The notes: generated by a model from the letters alone, not told the origin. Shown: positions 7,993-16,654, counted from the stretch's first letter. The stretch: 38,973 bases of DNA from Streptococcus sp. HMSC072G04 (GCF_001813295.1 NZ_KV811999.1:1-38973), one strand, 5' to 3'. A program made the numbers and translations.

Positions 7993-8607
7993 ATGGATAC
8001 AAAAATTCTTTTGAAATTGTTAGAAAACCAAGCTGATCCAGCGAAAGTCCCAGCAATGGAAGCTTATATGAAAAATAAATTCAGCTTTCTTGGCGTTCAA
8101 AAACCAATTCTCAAAAAGATTGAAAGAGAGTTTTTTAAACCTTTCATAAAGGATCCAATTGATTGGACTTTTGTGGAAGAGTGTTGGCAGAAACCTTACC
8201 GTGAGTTCCAATATATTGCTATGGATTATCTGGATAAAAAGAAGAAGGAGCTTAGACCTGAAGATTTTCCAAAGCTGAAACAGTTAGCTCAGACCAAGTC
8301 CTGGTGGGATAGTATTGATCAGTTGGACCTCATCATGGGAGAGATTACTTTTCACTATCCAGAAACCAAGCAGGTTATGCTGGATTGGAGTAAGGATCAG
8401 GACTTTTGGTTGAGACGGATTGCCATTGACCACCAGCTTATGTGTAAAGATTTGACAGATACTGATCTACTAGCAGAGGTTATCTGTAACAACTTTGGAC
8501 AGACAGAGTTTTTCATTAATAAGGCTATCGGTTGGAGTTTACGCAATTATTCCAAGGTTAATCCGGATTGGGTAGGGGCCTTTATCGACCGCTATCGAGA
8601 GCAGTAA
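7993..8607 (+). CDS. DNA alkylation repair protein, AlkD family
   Basis: A 204-residue all-helical protein of HEAT-like repeats in the AlkC/AlkD glycosylase superfamily, which removes N3- and N7-alkylated purines without flipping the base. The residues lining the AlkD DNA groove are recognisable: the Trp/Asp pair of SWWDSID (W105, D109), the Arg in FWLRRIAIDH (R141/R142) and the Trp of IGWSLRNYSK (W181). It is slightly shorter than the B. cereus enzyme. AAAGGAGG (7978-7985) lies 7 bases before the ATG and the gene starts 16 bases after cls, so it was probably co-transcribed with it; polarity from the cls frameshift might affect it. Confidence 0.85.
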   Translation: MDTKILLKLLENQADPAKVPAMEAYMKNKFSFLGVQKPILKKIEREFFKPFIKDPIDWTFVEECWQKPYREFQYIAMDYLDKKKKELRPEDFPKLKQLAQTKSWWDSIDQLDLIMGEITFHYPETKQVMLDWSKDQDFWLRRIAIDHQLMCKDLTDTDLLAEVICNNFGQTEFFINKAIGWSLRNYSKVNPDWVGAFIDRYREQ

Positions 8608-8648
8608 TCTCCTTTGAGTATTCGAGAAGGAAGCAAGTACCTACCTTC

Positions 8649-8678
8649 TTGACAGTTTGTGGATGTTCATGGTAAACT
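8649..8678 (+). promoter_or_regulatory. Promoter of the structured RNA
   Basis: Consensus TTGACA (8649-8654), 18-bp spacer, TAAACT (8673-8678). The RNA would start near 8685. Confidence 0.6.
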
Positions 8679-8684
8679 AGATTT

Positions 8685-8837
8685 ATGCGATGAGTCGATT
8701 GGCTCTTAGGAGCCTTTTGCGCTGAGGAGGTCTACATTCAATTGTAACGCAGGAGCGGACCTTGAACAGTTGTGTGAACCGGCTGTTCTCACCGAAAGGT
8801 GCCTCGAATCCCTTACCATTTGGCAGGGGATTTTTTT
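8685..8837 (+). ncRNA. Stand-alone structured RNA, possibly the asd motif
   Basis: About 150 bases with no open frame, a good promoter and a terminator. Visible helices are GGCTC-TTAG-GAGCC (8701-8714); TACA / TGTA (8733-8746) inside GGTC / GACC (8729-8761); GAACAG / CTGTTC (8764-8788); CACC-GAAA-GGTG (8790-8801); and the terminator stem AATCCC / GGGATT followed by seven Ts (8807-8837). The asd RNA motif of streptococci is an independent RNA of roughly 170 bases found some distance upstream of asd. Size, own terminator and position (asd begins at 10720, two genes on) fit that, but I have not matched the consensus. Bases 8838-8930 hold nothing else I can name. Confidence 0.6.
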
Positions 8838-8933
8838 GTTTGTTCCTTATCTGAGGAGCTTTTCGATTAGATTGGTTATCTAATCTGTTGTCCAATAAAC
8901 CCTTCTAAAAAAGAAGAGACTTCCATAGTATGT

Positions 8934-8962
8934 TTGCTCTAATTTTATCACAGTGGTATAAT
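8934..8962 (+). promoter_or_regulatory. Promoter of DUF3137/LemA pair
   Basis: TTGCTC (8934-8939), 17-bp spacer, TATAAT (8957-8962). Confidence 0.55.
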
Positions 8963-9015
8963 AGGTTAAAAGATATAGTCCTATCTTTCATACCACCCAT
9001 GGAAAGGAGATGTCT

Positions 9016-10017
9016 ATGGAAGTTGAACAAAACCAGTCAAAGACTAGATGGTCGCAAGAAAAATTTCAGCGAATTAGTGAGCTGGAAAATTCAAAAGAGT
9101 ATCAAGACCGGCTGTTTCTTATGAAAGAACAGATGAAGAGCAATCTTCATTGGAGGGCCGTCACCATTCTTGGTATTATTTTAGCTATACTATCTTTCCT
9201 ACTTTTTAGATTGCGAGCAGTTATTATCATTCTTCCTGTTCTCGTTTTCTATTATTTACCTCAATACAAAAAAAGGCAGGCTTTATTCGGGGATAATGTT
9301 AGGTCCAATGACGAAATTTATATTAACGATTTTCTCTGTCCTATTCTGAAAGAAGTCTTTCCTCAAGCAGAGTTAACCTTGACAGCTAACTATGCTATGG
9401 ATGCTTTACAGGTAGTTAGTCCTCGGTCAACCAAGTTTAATCTCTTTAATCAACTGTCCTTCCATAATGAAAGTAATCTCACAGTCGCCAACCTTTATGC
9501 TCACCATACAGAGACCAGGTATGAAACAGACTCAAATGGACACACCAGAACTGTTCAAGAAGAAGTGACTGATTTCGTTGGTCAACTCTTTTCTCTAAAA
9601 GCTCCGAGTCCCTTCCCAGGACATATGCGGGTAGTTCCAACCAAGAAATCCCTCTTTTTCAAAAGAGAAGTCAAGGGAGCCTATCCAGGTCCTGGGAAAA
9701 ACGAAGTACAAATTGAAACAGAAGATATCCAGAACAATGAGAACTACAATATTTATTGTACAGATGAATTTGCTGCTCGAAAATTTTTGAAGCCTAAGGT
9801 ATTAGACTGGTTCGATAGGCAGATTGCTCAAAATGCGATGTGTGTCTATTTGGTAGAGGATCGTCTCTATATTTCCTTGTATACCAATCGCTATATTTTC
9901 CCAACACCAAGAAAGAAACAAGCTGTTGAAAATCTTTCCTTAGCTGCAGAGTATCAAAAGCTCTGTATGGAGATTGACATCATCGATGAATTAACCAATA
10001 TTTTTAAAGGAGAATGA
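9016..10017 (+). CDS. DUF3137-type membrane protein
   Basis: A 333-residue protein with two adjacent membrane segments near residues 45-90 (TILGIILAILSFLLF and AVIIILPVLVFYYL) and a large cytoplasmic part. The block beginning NLTVANLYAHHTETRYE and the segment IYCTDEFAARKFLKPKVLDW are typical of DUF3137 proteins, which commonly occur next to lemA. Function unknown. The ATG at 9016 is chosen because AAAGGAG (9003-9009) abuts the alternative ATG at 9010 but lies 6 bases before 9016. It shares an operon with the LemA gene, whose start lies two bases after this stop. Confidence 0.75.
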   Translation: MEVEQNQSKTRWSQEKFQRISELENSKEYQDRLFLMKEQMKSNLHWRAVTILGIILAILSFLLFRLRAVIIILPVLVFYYLPQYKKRQALFGDNVRSNDEIYINDFLCPILKEVFPQAELTLTANYAMDALQVVSPRSTKFNLFNQLSFHNESNLTVANLYAHHTETRYETDSNGHTRTVQEEVTDFVGQLFSLKAPSPFPGHMRVVPTKKSLFFKREVKGAYPGPGKNEVQIETEDIQNNENYNIYCTDEFAARKFLKPKVLDWFDRQIAQNAMCVYLVEDRLYISLYTNRYIFPTPRKKQAVENLSLAAEYQKLCMEIDIIDELTNIFKGE

Positions 10018-10019
10018 CT

Positions 10020-10574
10020 ATGTCAGGTTTAGTAATTGCTCTTATTATTTTTGCTCTAGTAGTTGTTATGTGGTTTATCGGAGAAAGCAATCGCTTGAAC
10101 CGTTATCAGGTCATGATTGATGAATCAAAGAAAACCGTCGATATTACCCTGGTCAAACGTTACGATACCATTTCGGAAATGCTAAAAGTAGCCAAAGCCT
10201 ATGCCAAACATGAACAACAGATTTTCACTGATTTAGTTGCTTTACGCCAAGGAGCGACTATTCAAGAATCCAATCAAGTCATTACCAATCAAAATGATGT
10301 CTTGGCACAAATTCGTGCAGTTGCTGAAAACTATCCAGAGCTCTTGTCTTCTAACCAATTCTTGGCCTTGCAAAAGGAAATTGCTGACGAAAATGAAGAT
10401 CTTGCTGCAGCGAAGCGAATTGTTAACAGTAATGTCAGCCACATCAATCAAGAAATTGTTTCCTTTCCAGCGTCTATCGTAGCAGGTGTAAAGGGGATCC
10501 ATCAAGTTCCATTTCTTGCTGAAGAAACACAAGGTAAGAAAGATTTAAGTGACTTGAACTATGACCTGAACTAA
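10020..10574 (+). CDS. LemA family protein
   Basis: A 184-residue membrane-anchored protein: one N-terminal transmembrane helix (residues 3-20), then the LemA pattern of long helices (NRLNRYQVMIDESKKTVD, LVKRYDTISEMLKVAKAY, ENYPELLSSNQFLALQKEIA). LemA proteins are anchored with a helical cytoplasmic bundle; their role is poorly defined. The motif ENYPELKAN-x-x-F seen in relatives is here ENYPELLSSNQF. The start at 10020 has AAAGGAG 7 bases upstream; an ATG at 10014 would overlap the previous stop and sits too close to it. Paired with the DUF3137 gene, so the two proteins probably act together. Confidence 0.85.
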   Translation: MSGLVIALIIFALVVVMWFIGESNRLNRYQVMIDESKKTVDITLVKRYDTISEMLKVAKAYAKHEQQIFTDLVALRQGATIQESNQVITNQNDVLAQIRAVAENYPELLSSNQFLALQKEIADENEDLAAAKRIVNSNVSHINQEIVSFPASIVAGVKGIHQVPFLAEETQGKKDLSDLNYDLN

Positions 10575-10603
10575 AGAGCTATTTATGATAAATAACCATC
10601 AAC

Positions 10604-10633
10604 AATCCTGGTCTTAGAATCAGGATTTTTTCC
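10604..10633 (+). terminator. Terminator after LemA gene
   Basis: AATCCTG (10604-10610) / CAGGATT (10621-10627) with TTTTTT tail. It separates the LemA pair from asd. Confidence 0.8.
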
Positions 10634-10645
10634 TACTGTTGGTAC

Positions 10646-10674
10646 TTTTCATTTATGCCAAAAAATTGTATAAT
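10646..10674 (+). promoter_or_regulatory. Promoter of asd
   Basis: TATAAT at 10669-10674 with a weak TTTTCA at 10646-10651 (17-bp spacer). Confidence 0.5.
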
Positions 10675-10687
10675 AGTACAAATACTC

Positions 10688-10702
10688 AATTTTTAGAAAA
10701 TT
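10688..10702 (+). promoter_or_regulatory. CodY-like box in asd leader
   Basis: AATTTTTAGAAAATT matches the CodY consensus AATTTTCWGAAAATT at 14 of 15 positions. It lies just after the predicted transcription start, where CodY bound with branched-chain amino acids (and GTP in some species) could block transcription. Confidence 0.55.
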
Positions 10703-10719
10703 TTGAAAGAGGATTTACT

Positions 10720-11796
10720 ATGGGATACACAGTTGCTGTTGTCGGTGCTACAGGTGCCGTTGGTGCTCAAATGATCAAAATGTTGGAAGAATCTACTCTT
10801 CCAATCGATAAAATTCGCTACCTTGCGTCAGCACGTTCTGCAGGAAAAGTCTTGCAATTTAAAGGGCAAGACGTGACCATCGAAGAAACGACTGAAGATG
10901 CTTTTGAAGGCGTTGATATTGCTCTTTTCTCAGCTGGTGGTTCAACATCTGCCAAATATGCACCTTATGCGGTAAAAGCAGGCGCAGTAGTGGTTGATAA
11001 CACTTCTTATTTCCGTCAAAATCCGGATGTCCCTTTGGTTGTTCCTGAAGTGAATGCACATGCGCTTGATGCTCACAACGGAATCATCTCTTGTCCAAAC
11101 TGTTCAACCATTCAAATGATGGTGGCTCTTGAACCCGTTCGTCAAAAATGGGGCTTGGACCGTATCATCGTGTCTACTTACCAAGCTGTATCAGGTGCTG
11201 GTATGGGAGCTATTCTTGAAACCCAACGTGAGTTGAAGGAAGTCTTGAATGATGGGGTCAACCCACGCGATGTCAAAGCGGAAATCTTGCCATGTGGTGG
11301 TGATAAAAAACATTACCCAATTGCTTTCAACGCTCTTCCACAAATCGACGTCTTCACAGAAAACGACTATACTTACGAAGAAATGAAGATGACAAATGAA
11401 ACCAAGAAAATCATGGAAGATGATAGCATTGCCGTTTCAGCAACTTGCGTGCGGATTCCAGTCTTGTCAGCTCACTCAGAGTCAGTCTACATTGAAACAA
11501 AAGAAGTGGCACCAATTGACGAAGTGAAAGCTGCTATTGCAGAATTCCCAGGTGCAGTTCTTGAAGATGATGTTGCTCACCAAATCTACCCACAAGCGGT
11601 TAATGCGGTCGGTTCACGTGATACCTTTGTTGGACGGATTCGTAAAGACTTGGATGCTGAAAAAGGAATCCACATGTGGGTTGTTTCAGATAACCTCCTT
11701 AAAGGAGCTGCTTGGAACTCAGTCCAAATCGCAGAAACTCTTCACGAACGTGGACTCGTACGTCCAACAGCTGAATTGAAATTTGAGTTGAAGTAG
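10720..11796 (+). CDS. asd: Aspartate-semialdehyde dehydrogenase
   Basis: A 358-residue NADPH enzyme that reduces beta-aspartyl phosphate to aspartate semialdehyde, the branch point to lysine/diaminopimelate, threonine and methionine. Visible features: nucleotide-binding loop [12 protein letters not shown] at the N-terminus, the active-site block [10 protein letters not shown] with the nucleophile Cys at 128, the substrate-binding segment [11 protein letters not shown], and the general-base region [15 protein letters not shown]. Length is normal. The ATG at 10720 has AAAGAGGA 6-7 bases upstream; an upstream in-frame reading from 10639 crosses the promoter. dapA follows after 139 bases of hairpins. 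A CodY-like box suggests repression when amino acids are plentiful. Confidence 0.97.
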   Translation: MGYTVAVVGATGAVGAQMIKMLEESTLPIDKIRYLASARSAGKVLQFKGQDVTIEETTEDAFEGVDIALFSAGGSTSAKYAPYAVKAGAVVVDNTSYFRQNPDVPLVVPEVNAHALDAHNGIISCPNCSTIQMMVALEPVRQKWGLDRIIVSTYQAVSGAGMGAILETQRELKEVLNDGVNPRDVKAEILPCGGDKKHYPIAFNALPQIDVFTENDYTYEEMKMTNETKKIMEDDSIAVSATCVRIPVLSAHSESVYIETKEVAPIDEVKAAIAEFPGAVLEDDVAHQIYPQAVNAVGSRDTFVGRIRKDLDAEKGIHMWVVSDNLLKGAAWNSVQIAETLHERGLVRPTAELKFELK

Positions 11797-11806
11797 GGAG
11801 CGAAAC

Positions 11807-11837
11807 AGAAATCAGCAACTCGAAGAGTTTGATTTCT
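11807..11837 (+). repeat. Hairpin between asd and dapA
   Basis: AGAAATC / GATTTCT outer arms and AACTC / GAGTT inner arms around a GAA loop. No T-run follows, so it is more likely an RNA-processing or stability element than a terminator. Confidence 0.45.
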
Positions 11838-11881
11838 TCCTCAGCTTTCTAACGAATCAACTTGTTTTATGAACAGATCAT

Positions 11882-11914
11882 GAGGCAAAGGCAAGCAAGC
11901 CCCAGCCTCTTTCT
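11882..11914 (+). terminator. Weak terminator or attenuator before dapA
   Basis: GAGGC (11882-11886) / GCCTC (11905-11909) with an inner GGC / GCC pair, followed by TTTCTT. No promoter is seen between it and dapA, so asd and dapA may form one operon with partial termination here. Confidence 0.45.
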
Positions 11915-11935
11915 TATATAGAGAAAGGTTTTTCT

Positions 11936-12871
11936 ATGTCTTATAATGATTTAAAAGATTGTAAAATTATCACTGCATTTATCACCCCCTTCCATGAAGA
12001 TGGGAGCATTAATTTTGACGCTCTTCCTGCCTTGATCGAGCACCTCTTGGCACATCATACAGATGGGATTCTCTTAGCTGGAACGACTGCAGAAAGTCCA
12101 ACTCTGACCCACGATGAGGAATTGCAACTCTTTGCGGCTGTTCAAAAGATTGTCAATGGTCGAGTTCCTTTGATCGCTGGTGTCGGAACCAATGAAACCC
12201 GCGACTCGATTGAGTTCGTTAAAGAAGTGGATGCTTTTGGTGGCTTTGCAGCAGGATTGGCTATCGTCCCTTACTACAACAAACCATCCCAAGAAGGCAT
12301 GTATCAACACTTTAAAGCGATTGCGGATGCATCCAATCTTCCGATTATTATCTACAATATTCCTGGACGTGTGGTTGTGGAAATGACGCCTGAAACCATG
12401 CTTCGTTTGGCGGAACATCCAAACATCATCGGGGTCAAAGAGTGTACAACCCTTGCGAATATGGCCTACTTGATTGAACACAAGCCAGAAGAATTTCTCG
12501 TCTATACAGGGGAAGATGGAGATGCTTTCCATGCGATGAACCTTGGTGCAGATGGAGTGATCTCAGTGGCTTCTCATACAAATGGAGATGAAATGCATGA
12601 GATGTTCCAAGCGATTGAACACAACGATATTAAAAAAGCTGCGGCTATCCAACGTCAGTTTATCCCTAAAGTCAACGCTCTCTTCTCATATCCGAGTCCA
12701 GCTCCTGTCAAAGCTGTCTTGAACTATATGGGCTTTGAAGCAGGGCCAACTCGTTTGCCATTGGTGCCAGCACCGGCAGAAGATGCGAAGCGCATCATCA
12801 AGGTTGTAGTAGATGGGGATTACCATGCAACCAAAGAGATCATTACGGGAGTTCTTCGTCCGGATTATTAA
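11936..12871 (+). CDS. dapA: 4-hydroxy-tetrahydrodipicolinate synthase
   Basis: A 311-residue TIM-barrel aldolase of the DapA/NanA family that condenses pyruvate with aspartate semialdehyde, the product of the neighbouring asd, in the first step of lysine synthesis. Key residues are visible: the TT pair of the [10 protein letters not shown] loop (residues 50-51), Tyr140 in IIYNIPGR with the carboxylate-binding Arg145, and the Schiff-base Lys168 in IGVKECT. Length is close to the family norm. AAAGG lies 7 bases before the ATG. A small membrane-protein gene starts 20 bases downstream in what is probably the same transcript. Confidence 0.95.
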   Translation: MSYNDLKDCKIITAFITPFHEDGSINFDALPALIEHLLAHHTDGILLAGTTAESPTLTHDEELQLFAAVQKIVNGRVPLIAGVGTNETRDSIEFVKEVDAFGGFAAGLAIVPYYNKPSQEGMYQHFKAIADASNLPIIIYNIPGRVVVEMTPETMLRLAEHPNIIGVKECTTLANMAYLIEHKPEEFLVYTGEDGDAFHAMNLGADGVISVASHTNGDEMHEMFQAIEHNDIKKAAAIQRQFIPKVNALFSYPSPAPVKAVLNYMGFEAGPTRLPLVPAPAEDAKRIIKVVVDGDYHATKEIITGVLRPDY

Positions 12872-12891
12872 AAAATTGTCATGAGGAATGT

Positions 12892-13521
12892 ATGTCAGAG
12901 ATAGAGAAAACAGAGTTAGAAAAAACGGATTCAGAAAAATCAGAACTAGAAAAATTTAAAGAACGTCATAGTCTTGAAAAGTTAGATGGTGTGATGATCC
13001 ATGATAAACCGACCATTAAAACAGGCGAAAAAGCTGGATGCATCGGTGCACTCTTACTTCTAATTGGATTTGGTACAGGAATTATTTTGTTGCTAGTTCA
13101 TTTCATATATGATTTCGATTCCAAGCTACTCAATTTTCTTTGGGAATCAATAGCAGCTTTAGGATTTATTTTTAGTTTAGCAGGAGCTTTTCAAATTGGT
13201 CCCCTTACGATTCACCGCTACTCAAGAGAAGCCGACAAGGATAAACATTTTGAAATTGATAGAGCCTACAATCTCTATAATATTCTCTATAAACCGACTA
13301 AAACAGTCCTTCTCCAATATGATAGTGACGAAGATCAGCTGATTGCTGTCAATGCTGGTGGTGAACTATTAGTGGAACTCCTTAGAAAAGTAGAGATGGA
13401 GAAGTTATCCCTGAAGAAGATTTTGAAGACCTTCCGTTTGGACCATGTCTCTGACCATCTTTGGAGATTGACCTACAGCTATAAAAAAGAAGATGTGGTC
13501 ATGGAAAAAAGTGATCGTTAG
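12892..13521 (+). CDS. Hypothetical membrane protein with charged N-terminal repeats
   Basis: A 209-residue protein I do not recognise. It begins with a Glu/Lys-rich repetitive stretch (EKTELEKTDSEKSELEK) likely to form a coiled coil, followed by two membrane helices (about residues 50-70 and 83-105) and a cytoplasmic C-terminal half of about 100 residues containing YNLYNILYKPTKTVLLQYD. A weak GAGGAA lies 4-5 bases before the ATG. The 20-base gap to dapA suggests co-transcription, but the sequence gives no reason to link its role to lysine synthesis. Confidence 0.7.
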   Translation: MSEIEKTELEKTDSEKSELEKFKERHSLEKLDGVMIHDKPTIKTGEKAGCIGALLLLIGFGTGIILLLVHFIYDFDSKLLNFLWESIAALGFIFSLAGAFQIGPLTIHRYSREADKDKHFEIDRAYNLYNILYKPTKTVLLQYDSDEDQLIAVNAGGELLVELLRKVEMEKLSLKKILKTFRLDHVSDHLWRLTYSYKKEDVVMEKSDR

Positions 13522-13562
13522 ATTTTTTCATCCAATCAAGCAAAGTAAGTCATGAAAAGAGC

Positions 13563-13591
13563 TTTGATTCTTTGTAAAAAAATTATATAAT
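13563..13591 (+). promoter_or_regulatory. Promoter of ATP-cone gene with leader hairpin
   Basis: TTGATT (13564-13569) and TATAAT (13586-13591), spacer 16. The leader carries a hairpin CATTTCTTT-ATA-AAGGAAATG at about 13607-13628, before AAAGGAG (13651-13657). Confidence 0.5.
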
Positions 13592-13663
13592 AAAGTAGTA
13601 GGTCTTCATTTCTTTATAAAGGAAATGGAGTATTCATGAAAATTTAAAATAAAGGAGACTCCG

Positions 13664-14002
13664 ATGGAAGTCATTAAACGTAGTGGAGAAGTGGTTGAAT
13701 TCAACCCAGATAAAATTTACCAAGCTATTTTGAAAGCTGCGCAAGTTGTCTATGTTTTGACAGATGATTTGCGACAAAACTTAGCTCAAGTAACGAAGAA
13801 AGTTGCCATGGATTTGGATGAAGCTCAAGTAGAACGCGCAACCATCAGCATGATCCAATCAATGGTTGAGCACCGTTTACTTGGTGCTGGTTATATTACC
13901 ATTGCAGAACACTACATTTCTTATCGCTTGCAACGCGATTTGGAACGGAGCGGCTATGGTGATCACATCGCCGTGCATTTGCATTTTGAGCAAATTCGCT
14001 AG
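13664..14002 (+). CDS. Stand-alone ATP-cone domain protein
   Basis: A 112-residue protein consisting almost only of an ATP-cone, the nucleotide-binding domain that regulates ribonucleotide reductases and forms the C-terminal part of NrdR. It begins MEVIKRSGEVVEFNPDKIY, the cone signature (x-V-x-K-R-x-G-x-x-x-x-F-x-x-x-K-I), and continues with the three-helix bundle ending in HYISYRLQRDLERS. It lacks a zinc ribbon, so it is not NrdR, and lacks a reductase body. It may sense ATP/dATP for an unknown partner. AAAGGAG lies 6 bases before the ATG. It is monocistronic, with its own promoter and terminator. Confidence 0.8.
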   Translation: MEVIKRSGEVVEFNPDKIYQAILKAAQVVYVLTDDLRQNLAQVTKKVAMDLDEAQVERATISMIQSMVEHRLLGAGYITIAEHYISYRLQRDLERSGYGDHIAVHLHFEQIR

Positions 14003-14013
14003 AATATAAAATA

Positions 14014-14040
14014 GAAGTTACTTAGGTAGCTTCTTTTTTA
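14014..14040 (+). terminator. Terminator after ATP-cone gene
   Basis: GAAGTTAC / GTAGCTTC stem (one wobble) with TTAG loop and TTTTTT tail. Confidence 0.75.
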
Positions 14041-14074
14041 GTATTTTTATTAATCACAGTGATTCAAGAAAACA

Positions 14075-14083
14075 TGGTATAAT
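14075..14083 (+). promoter_or_regulatory. Extended -10 promoter of rbgA operon
   Basis: TGGTATAAT, an extended -10 element without a clear -35, 33 bases before the rbgA start. Confidence 0.5.
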
Positions 14084-14115
14084 AGAAGAGATTGAACTGG
14101 AAAGGAAGTGAGATT

Positions 14116-14967
14116 ATGGCAACTATTCAATGGTTTCCTGGACACATGTCCAAAGCTAGAAGACAAGTACAAGAAAATTTAAAATTCGTGGATTTTGTGA
14201 CGGTTCTGGTAGATGCTCGTTTGCCACTATCAAGCCAAAATCCTATGTTAACGAAAATTGTTGGTGATAAGCCTAAATTAATGATTTTGAATAAGGTAGA
14301 CTTGGCAGATCCTGTGGCAACAAAAGAATGGCAGGACTATTTTGAGTCTCAAGGCATCAAAACCCTGGCTATCAACTCCAAAGAGCAGTCAACAGTCAAA
14401 AAAGTAACAGATGCTGCTAAGAGCTTGATGGCTGATAAAATTGCTCGTCAAAAGGAACGGGGAATTCAGATTGAAACCCTTCGGACCATGATCATCGGGA
14501 TTCCTAATGCTGGGAAATCAACTTTGATGAACCGCTTAGCAGGGAAAAAGATTGCTGTCGTTGGAAATAAACCAGGGGTGACCAAGGGGCAACAATGGTT
14601 GAAAACCAATAAAGACCTTGAAATTTTGGATACCCCAGGGATTCTCTGGCCTAAGTTTGAAGATGAAGAAGTGGCTTTAAAGCTTGCCTTAACAGGAGCG
14701 ATAAAGGATCAGTTGCTTCCAATGGATGAAGTGACCATCTTTGGCCTTAACTATTTCAAAGAGCACTATCCAGCTGTTTTGCAGGAACGTTTTAAACAAA
14801 TGGATCTGGAACAAGAAGCTCCTGAAATCATTATGGATATGACCCAGAAATTAGGATTTCGCGAAGATTACGATCGTTTTTACCAACTCTTTGTCAAAGA
14901 TGTTCGCGATGGGAAATTGGGACGGTATACGTTGGATCGCGTAGGGGAAATTGATGGCAACCATTAA
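14116..14967 (+). CDS. rbgA: Ribosome biogenesis GTPase RbgA (YlqF)
   Basis: A 283-residue circularly permuted GTPase needed for late assembly of the 50S subunit. The permuted motif order is visible: G4 NKVD (59-62), G1 GIPNAGKST (128-136), G2 GVTKG (T156), G3 DTPG (172-175). The N-terminus [13 protein letters not shown] carries the catalytic His (H10) that replaces the usual Gln in this family. The C-terminal part is the helical RNA-binding domain. The ATG at 14116 is favoured by its match to known orthologues ([11 protein letters not shown]). The gene overlaps rnhB by 14 bases, so the two are translationally linked. Confidence 0.95.
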   Translation: MATIQWFPGHMSKARRQVQENLKFVDFVTVLVDARLPLSSQNPMLTKIVGDKPKLMILNKVDLADPVATKEWQDYFESQGIKTLAINSKEQSTVKKVTDAAKSLMADKIARQKERGIQIETLRTMIIGIPNAGKSTLMNRLAGKKIAVVGNKPGVTKGQQWLKTNKDLEILDTPGILWPKFEDEEVALKLALTGAIKDQLLPMDEVTIFGLNYFKEHYPAVLQERFKQMDLEQEAPEIIMDMTQKLGFREDYDRFYQLFVKDVRDGKLGRYTLDRVGEIDGNH

Positions 14968-15721
14968 GGAAATTAAAGAACAATTAGCAAACATCCAGAG
15001 GTTAGATGACCCTTTATTGGCTGAATTGGAAAAGGATGATCGATCTGGTGTGATCCAAGCGATCGCAAAGCGAAAAAGAGAAATCCAAAAACGGATAAAT
15101 GAAGATGAGCGCTTGGAAGGAATGCTGGCCTATGAAAAAGAATGCTATGCGCGTGGGATGGAGCTCATTGCAGGAGTGGATGAAGTGGGACGTGGCCCAT
15201 TAGCGGGACCAGTTGTTGCAGCTGCCGTGATCTTGCCGAAAGCTTGTAAGATTCCAGGACTCAACGATAGTAAAAAGATTCCAAAATCCAAACACAAGGA
15301 AATCTATGAGGCTGTGCTCCAAAATGCCATTGCGATCGGAATCGGCGTCAAGGACAATCAAGTGATTGATCAGGTTAATATCTATGAAGCTACGAAGCTA
15401 GCCATGATGGAGGCCATTGGTCAGCTAGATCCTCAACCCCAGCATCTTTTGATTGATGCCATGAAGTTGGATCTTCCTATTTCCCAAACTAGTATCATCA
15501 AAGGGGATGCTAACTCCTTATCCATTGCTGCAGCATCCATCGTAGCCAAGGTGACTCGGGATCAGATGATAGAAGAGTTTGATCGAAAATATCCTGGCTA
15601 TGATTTTGCGCAGAACGCTGGCTATGGGACAGCTAAGCATCTGGCTGGCCTCGACAAGCTGGGAGTGACTCCTATCCATCGGCGTTCATTTGAACCTGTC
15701 AAATCAATGTGTGAGGATTAG
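14954..15721 (+). CDS. rnhB: Ribonuclease HII
   Basis: A 255-residue ribonuclease that cleaves RNA in RNA-DNA hybrids and at single misincorporated ribonucleotides. The catalytic motif [15 protein letters not shown] (D76, E77), [15 protein letters not shown] (D168) and [10 protein letters not shown] are all present, so the active site is complete. A 70-residue N-terminal extension (helical, charged) precedes the catalytic core, as in many Firmicute enzymes. The ATG at 14954 with AGGGGA 5 bases upstream is preferred over a TTG at 14951. It overlaps rbgA by 14 bases and is followed 3 bases later by a ROK-family gene. Confidence 0.95.
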   Translation: MATIKEIKEQLANIQRLDDPLLAELEKDDRSGVIQAIAKRKREIQKRINEDERLEGMLAYEKECYARGMELIAGVDEVGRGPLAGPVVAAAVILPKACKIPGLNDSKKIPKSKHKEIYEAVLQNAIAIGIGVKDNQVIDQVNIYEATKLAMMEAIGQLDPQPQHLLIDAMKLDLPISQTSIIKGDANSLSIAAASIVAKVTRDQMIEEFDRKYPGYDFAQNAGYGTAKHLAGLDKLGVTPIHRRSFEPVKSMCED

Positions 15722-15724
15722 GCT

Positions 15725-16654
15725 ATGCTATTTACCATCGATATCGGAGGGACCTTTATAAAGTACGGTCTGATCAATGCAGACTATCAATTGATCCATA
15801 CAGACAAGATCCCAACACCACCTACGATTGAGGACTTTTGGCAAGGATTAGAAGGAATCATTACACCCGTAAGGGAAGAAATCGAGGGGATCGCCATTTC
15901 ATGCCCTGGTGAGATCCAAAAGAGCCTTGGCTTTGTCTTTCGAGGTGGTCTCATTCCATATTTGCGAGGCATTCCTCTAGCAAGTAGATTGCAACAAACA
16001 TTTCAAGTCCCTGTCACTGTTCTCAATGATGGAGAAGCCGCTGGTCTAGCGGAAGCAAAGCTTGGTAACCTAAAAGCTTGTCCTTGCGGTGCGACCTTGG
16101 TCTTGGGGACAGGAGTTGGCCTTGCTCTTCTCTCTAATGGCGAGCTATTGAGAGGATGGCAACTGACAGAATACATTCGGTCTATTGATAAGGCAGAAAG
16201 AACACCAGAAAATCGCCGCTTTCATCGCGAACTCTTTTTGCAAGGTATTTCCAATCTTTTGGAAAACACCGGTTCAGCTGTTCAATTTGTTGAGAAAGCT
16301 AGTCACATCTTGAACCTAGAAAAGGCAGATGGTGTAGCTGTTTTCAAGGCTCTTGATAAAGGAGGCCATGAGGAGCTGACATCCTTGTTTCAGGAGTATT
16401 GTCATGATATTGCTATTCTGATTTTTAATCTTCAATCTTTGCTCTTGCTTGAGAAGGTGACGATTGGAGGGGGCATTAGTAGTCAACCACTACTGATCGA
16501 TGAGATCAGTCGACAATACCATGACCTGCTCTCTCAAAAAGGGCATAAACAATTTGAGGCCTTGCCCATTCAAGCGGCTCGCTTCCATAATGAAAGCAAC
16601 TTGATTGGTGCCGCATCTTACTTTTATTATTCTATACATCAAAAAAAGTTCTAG
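15725..16654 (+). CDS. ROK family protein, probable sugar kinase
   Basis: A 309-residue protein with the actin-like sugar kinase fold. Visible: phosphate-binding DIGGTFIKYG (6-15), catalytic Asp in VLNDGEAAGLAEA (D102), LGTGVGLALL (127-136) and the adenosine loop VTIGGGIS. There is no N-terminal HTH, so it is a kinase type rather than a NagC/XylR repressor. The usual ROK zinc motif (H-x-n-C-x-C-G-x-x-G-C) expected after the LGTG loop is missing and replaced by GWQLTEYIRSIDKAERTPEN, so substrate choice and stability may differ from typical glucokinases. It starts 3 bases after rnhB, with GAGGA 7 bases before the ATG. The sugar substrate is unknown. Confidence 0.8.
   Translation: MLFTIDIGGTFIKYGLINADYQLIHTDKIPTPPTIEDFWQGLEGIITPVREEIEGIAISCPGEIQKSLGFVFRGGLIPYLRGIPLASRLQQTFQVPVTVLNDGEAAGLAEAKLGNLKACPCGATLVLGTGVGLALLSNGELLRGWQLTEYIRSIDKAERTPENRRFHRELFLQGISNLLENTGSAVQFVEKASHILNLEKADGVAVFKALDKGGHEELTSLFQEYCHDIAILIFNLQSLLLLEKVTIGGGISSQPLLIDEISRQYHDLLSQKGHKQFEALPIQAARFHNESNLIGAASYFYYSIHQKKF

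Noticed and set aside
8622..8654. Terminator after the AlkD gene
   Set aside because: A short AGAAGG / CCTTCT stem exists but without a T-run, and it overlaps the -35 of the RNA promoter.
10575..11935. Lysine riboswitch or T-box ahead of asd or dapA
   Set aside because: The leaders are too short and the helices seen do not match either class.
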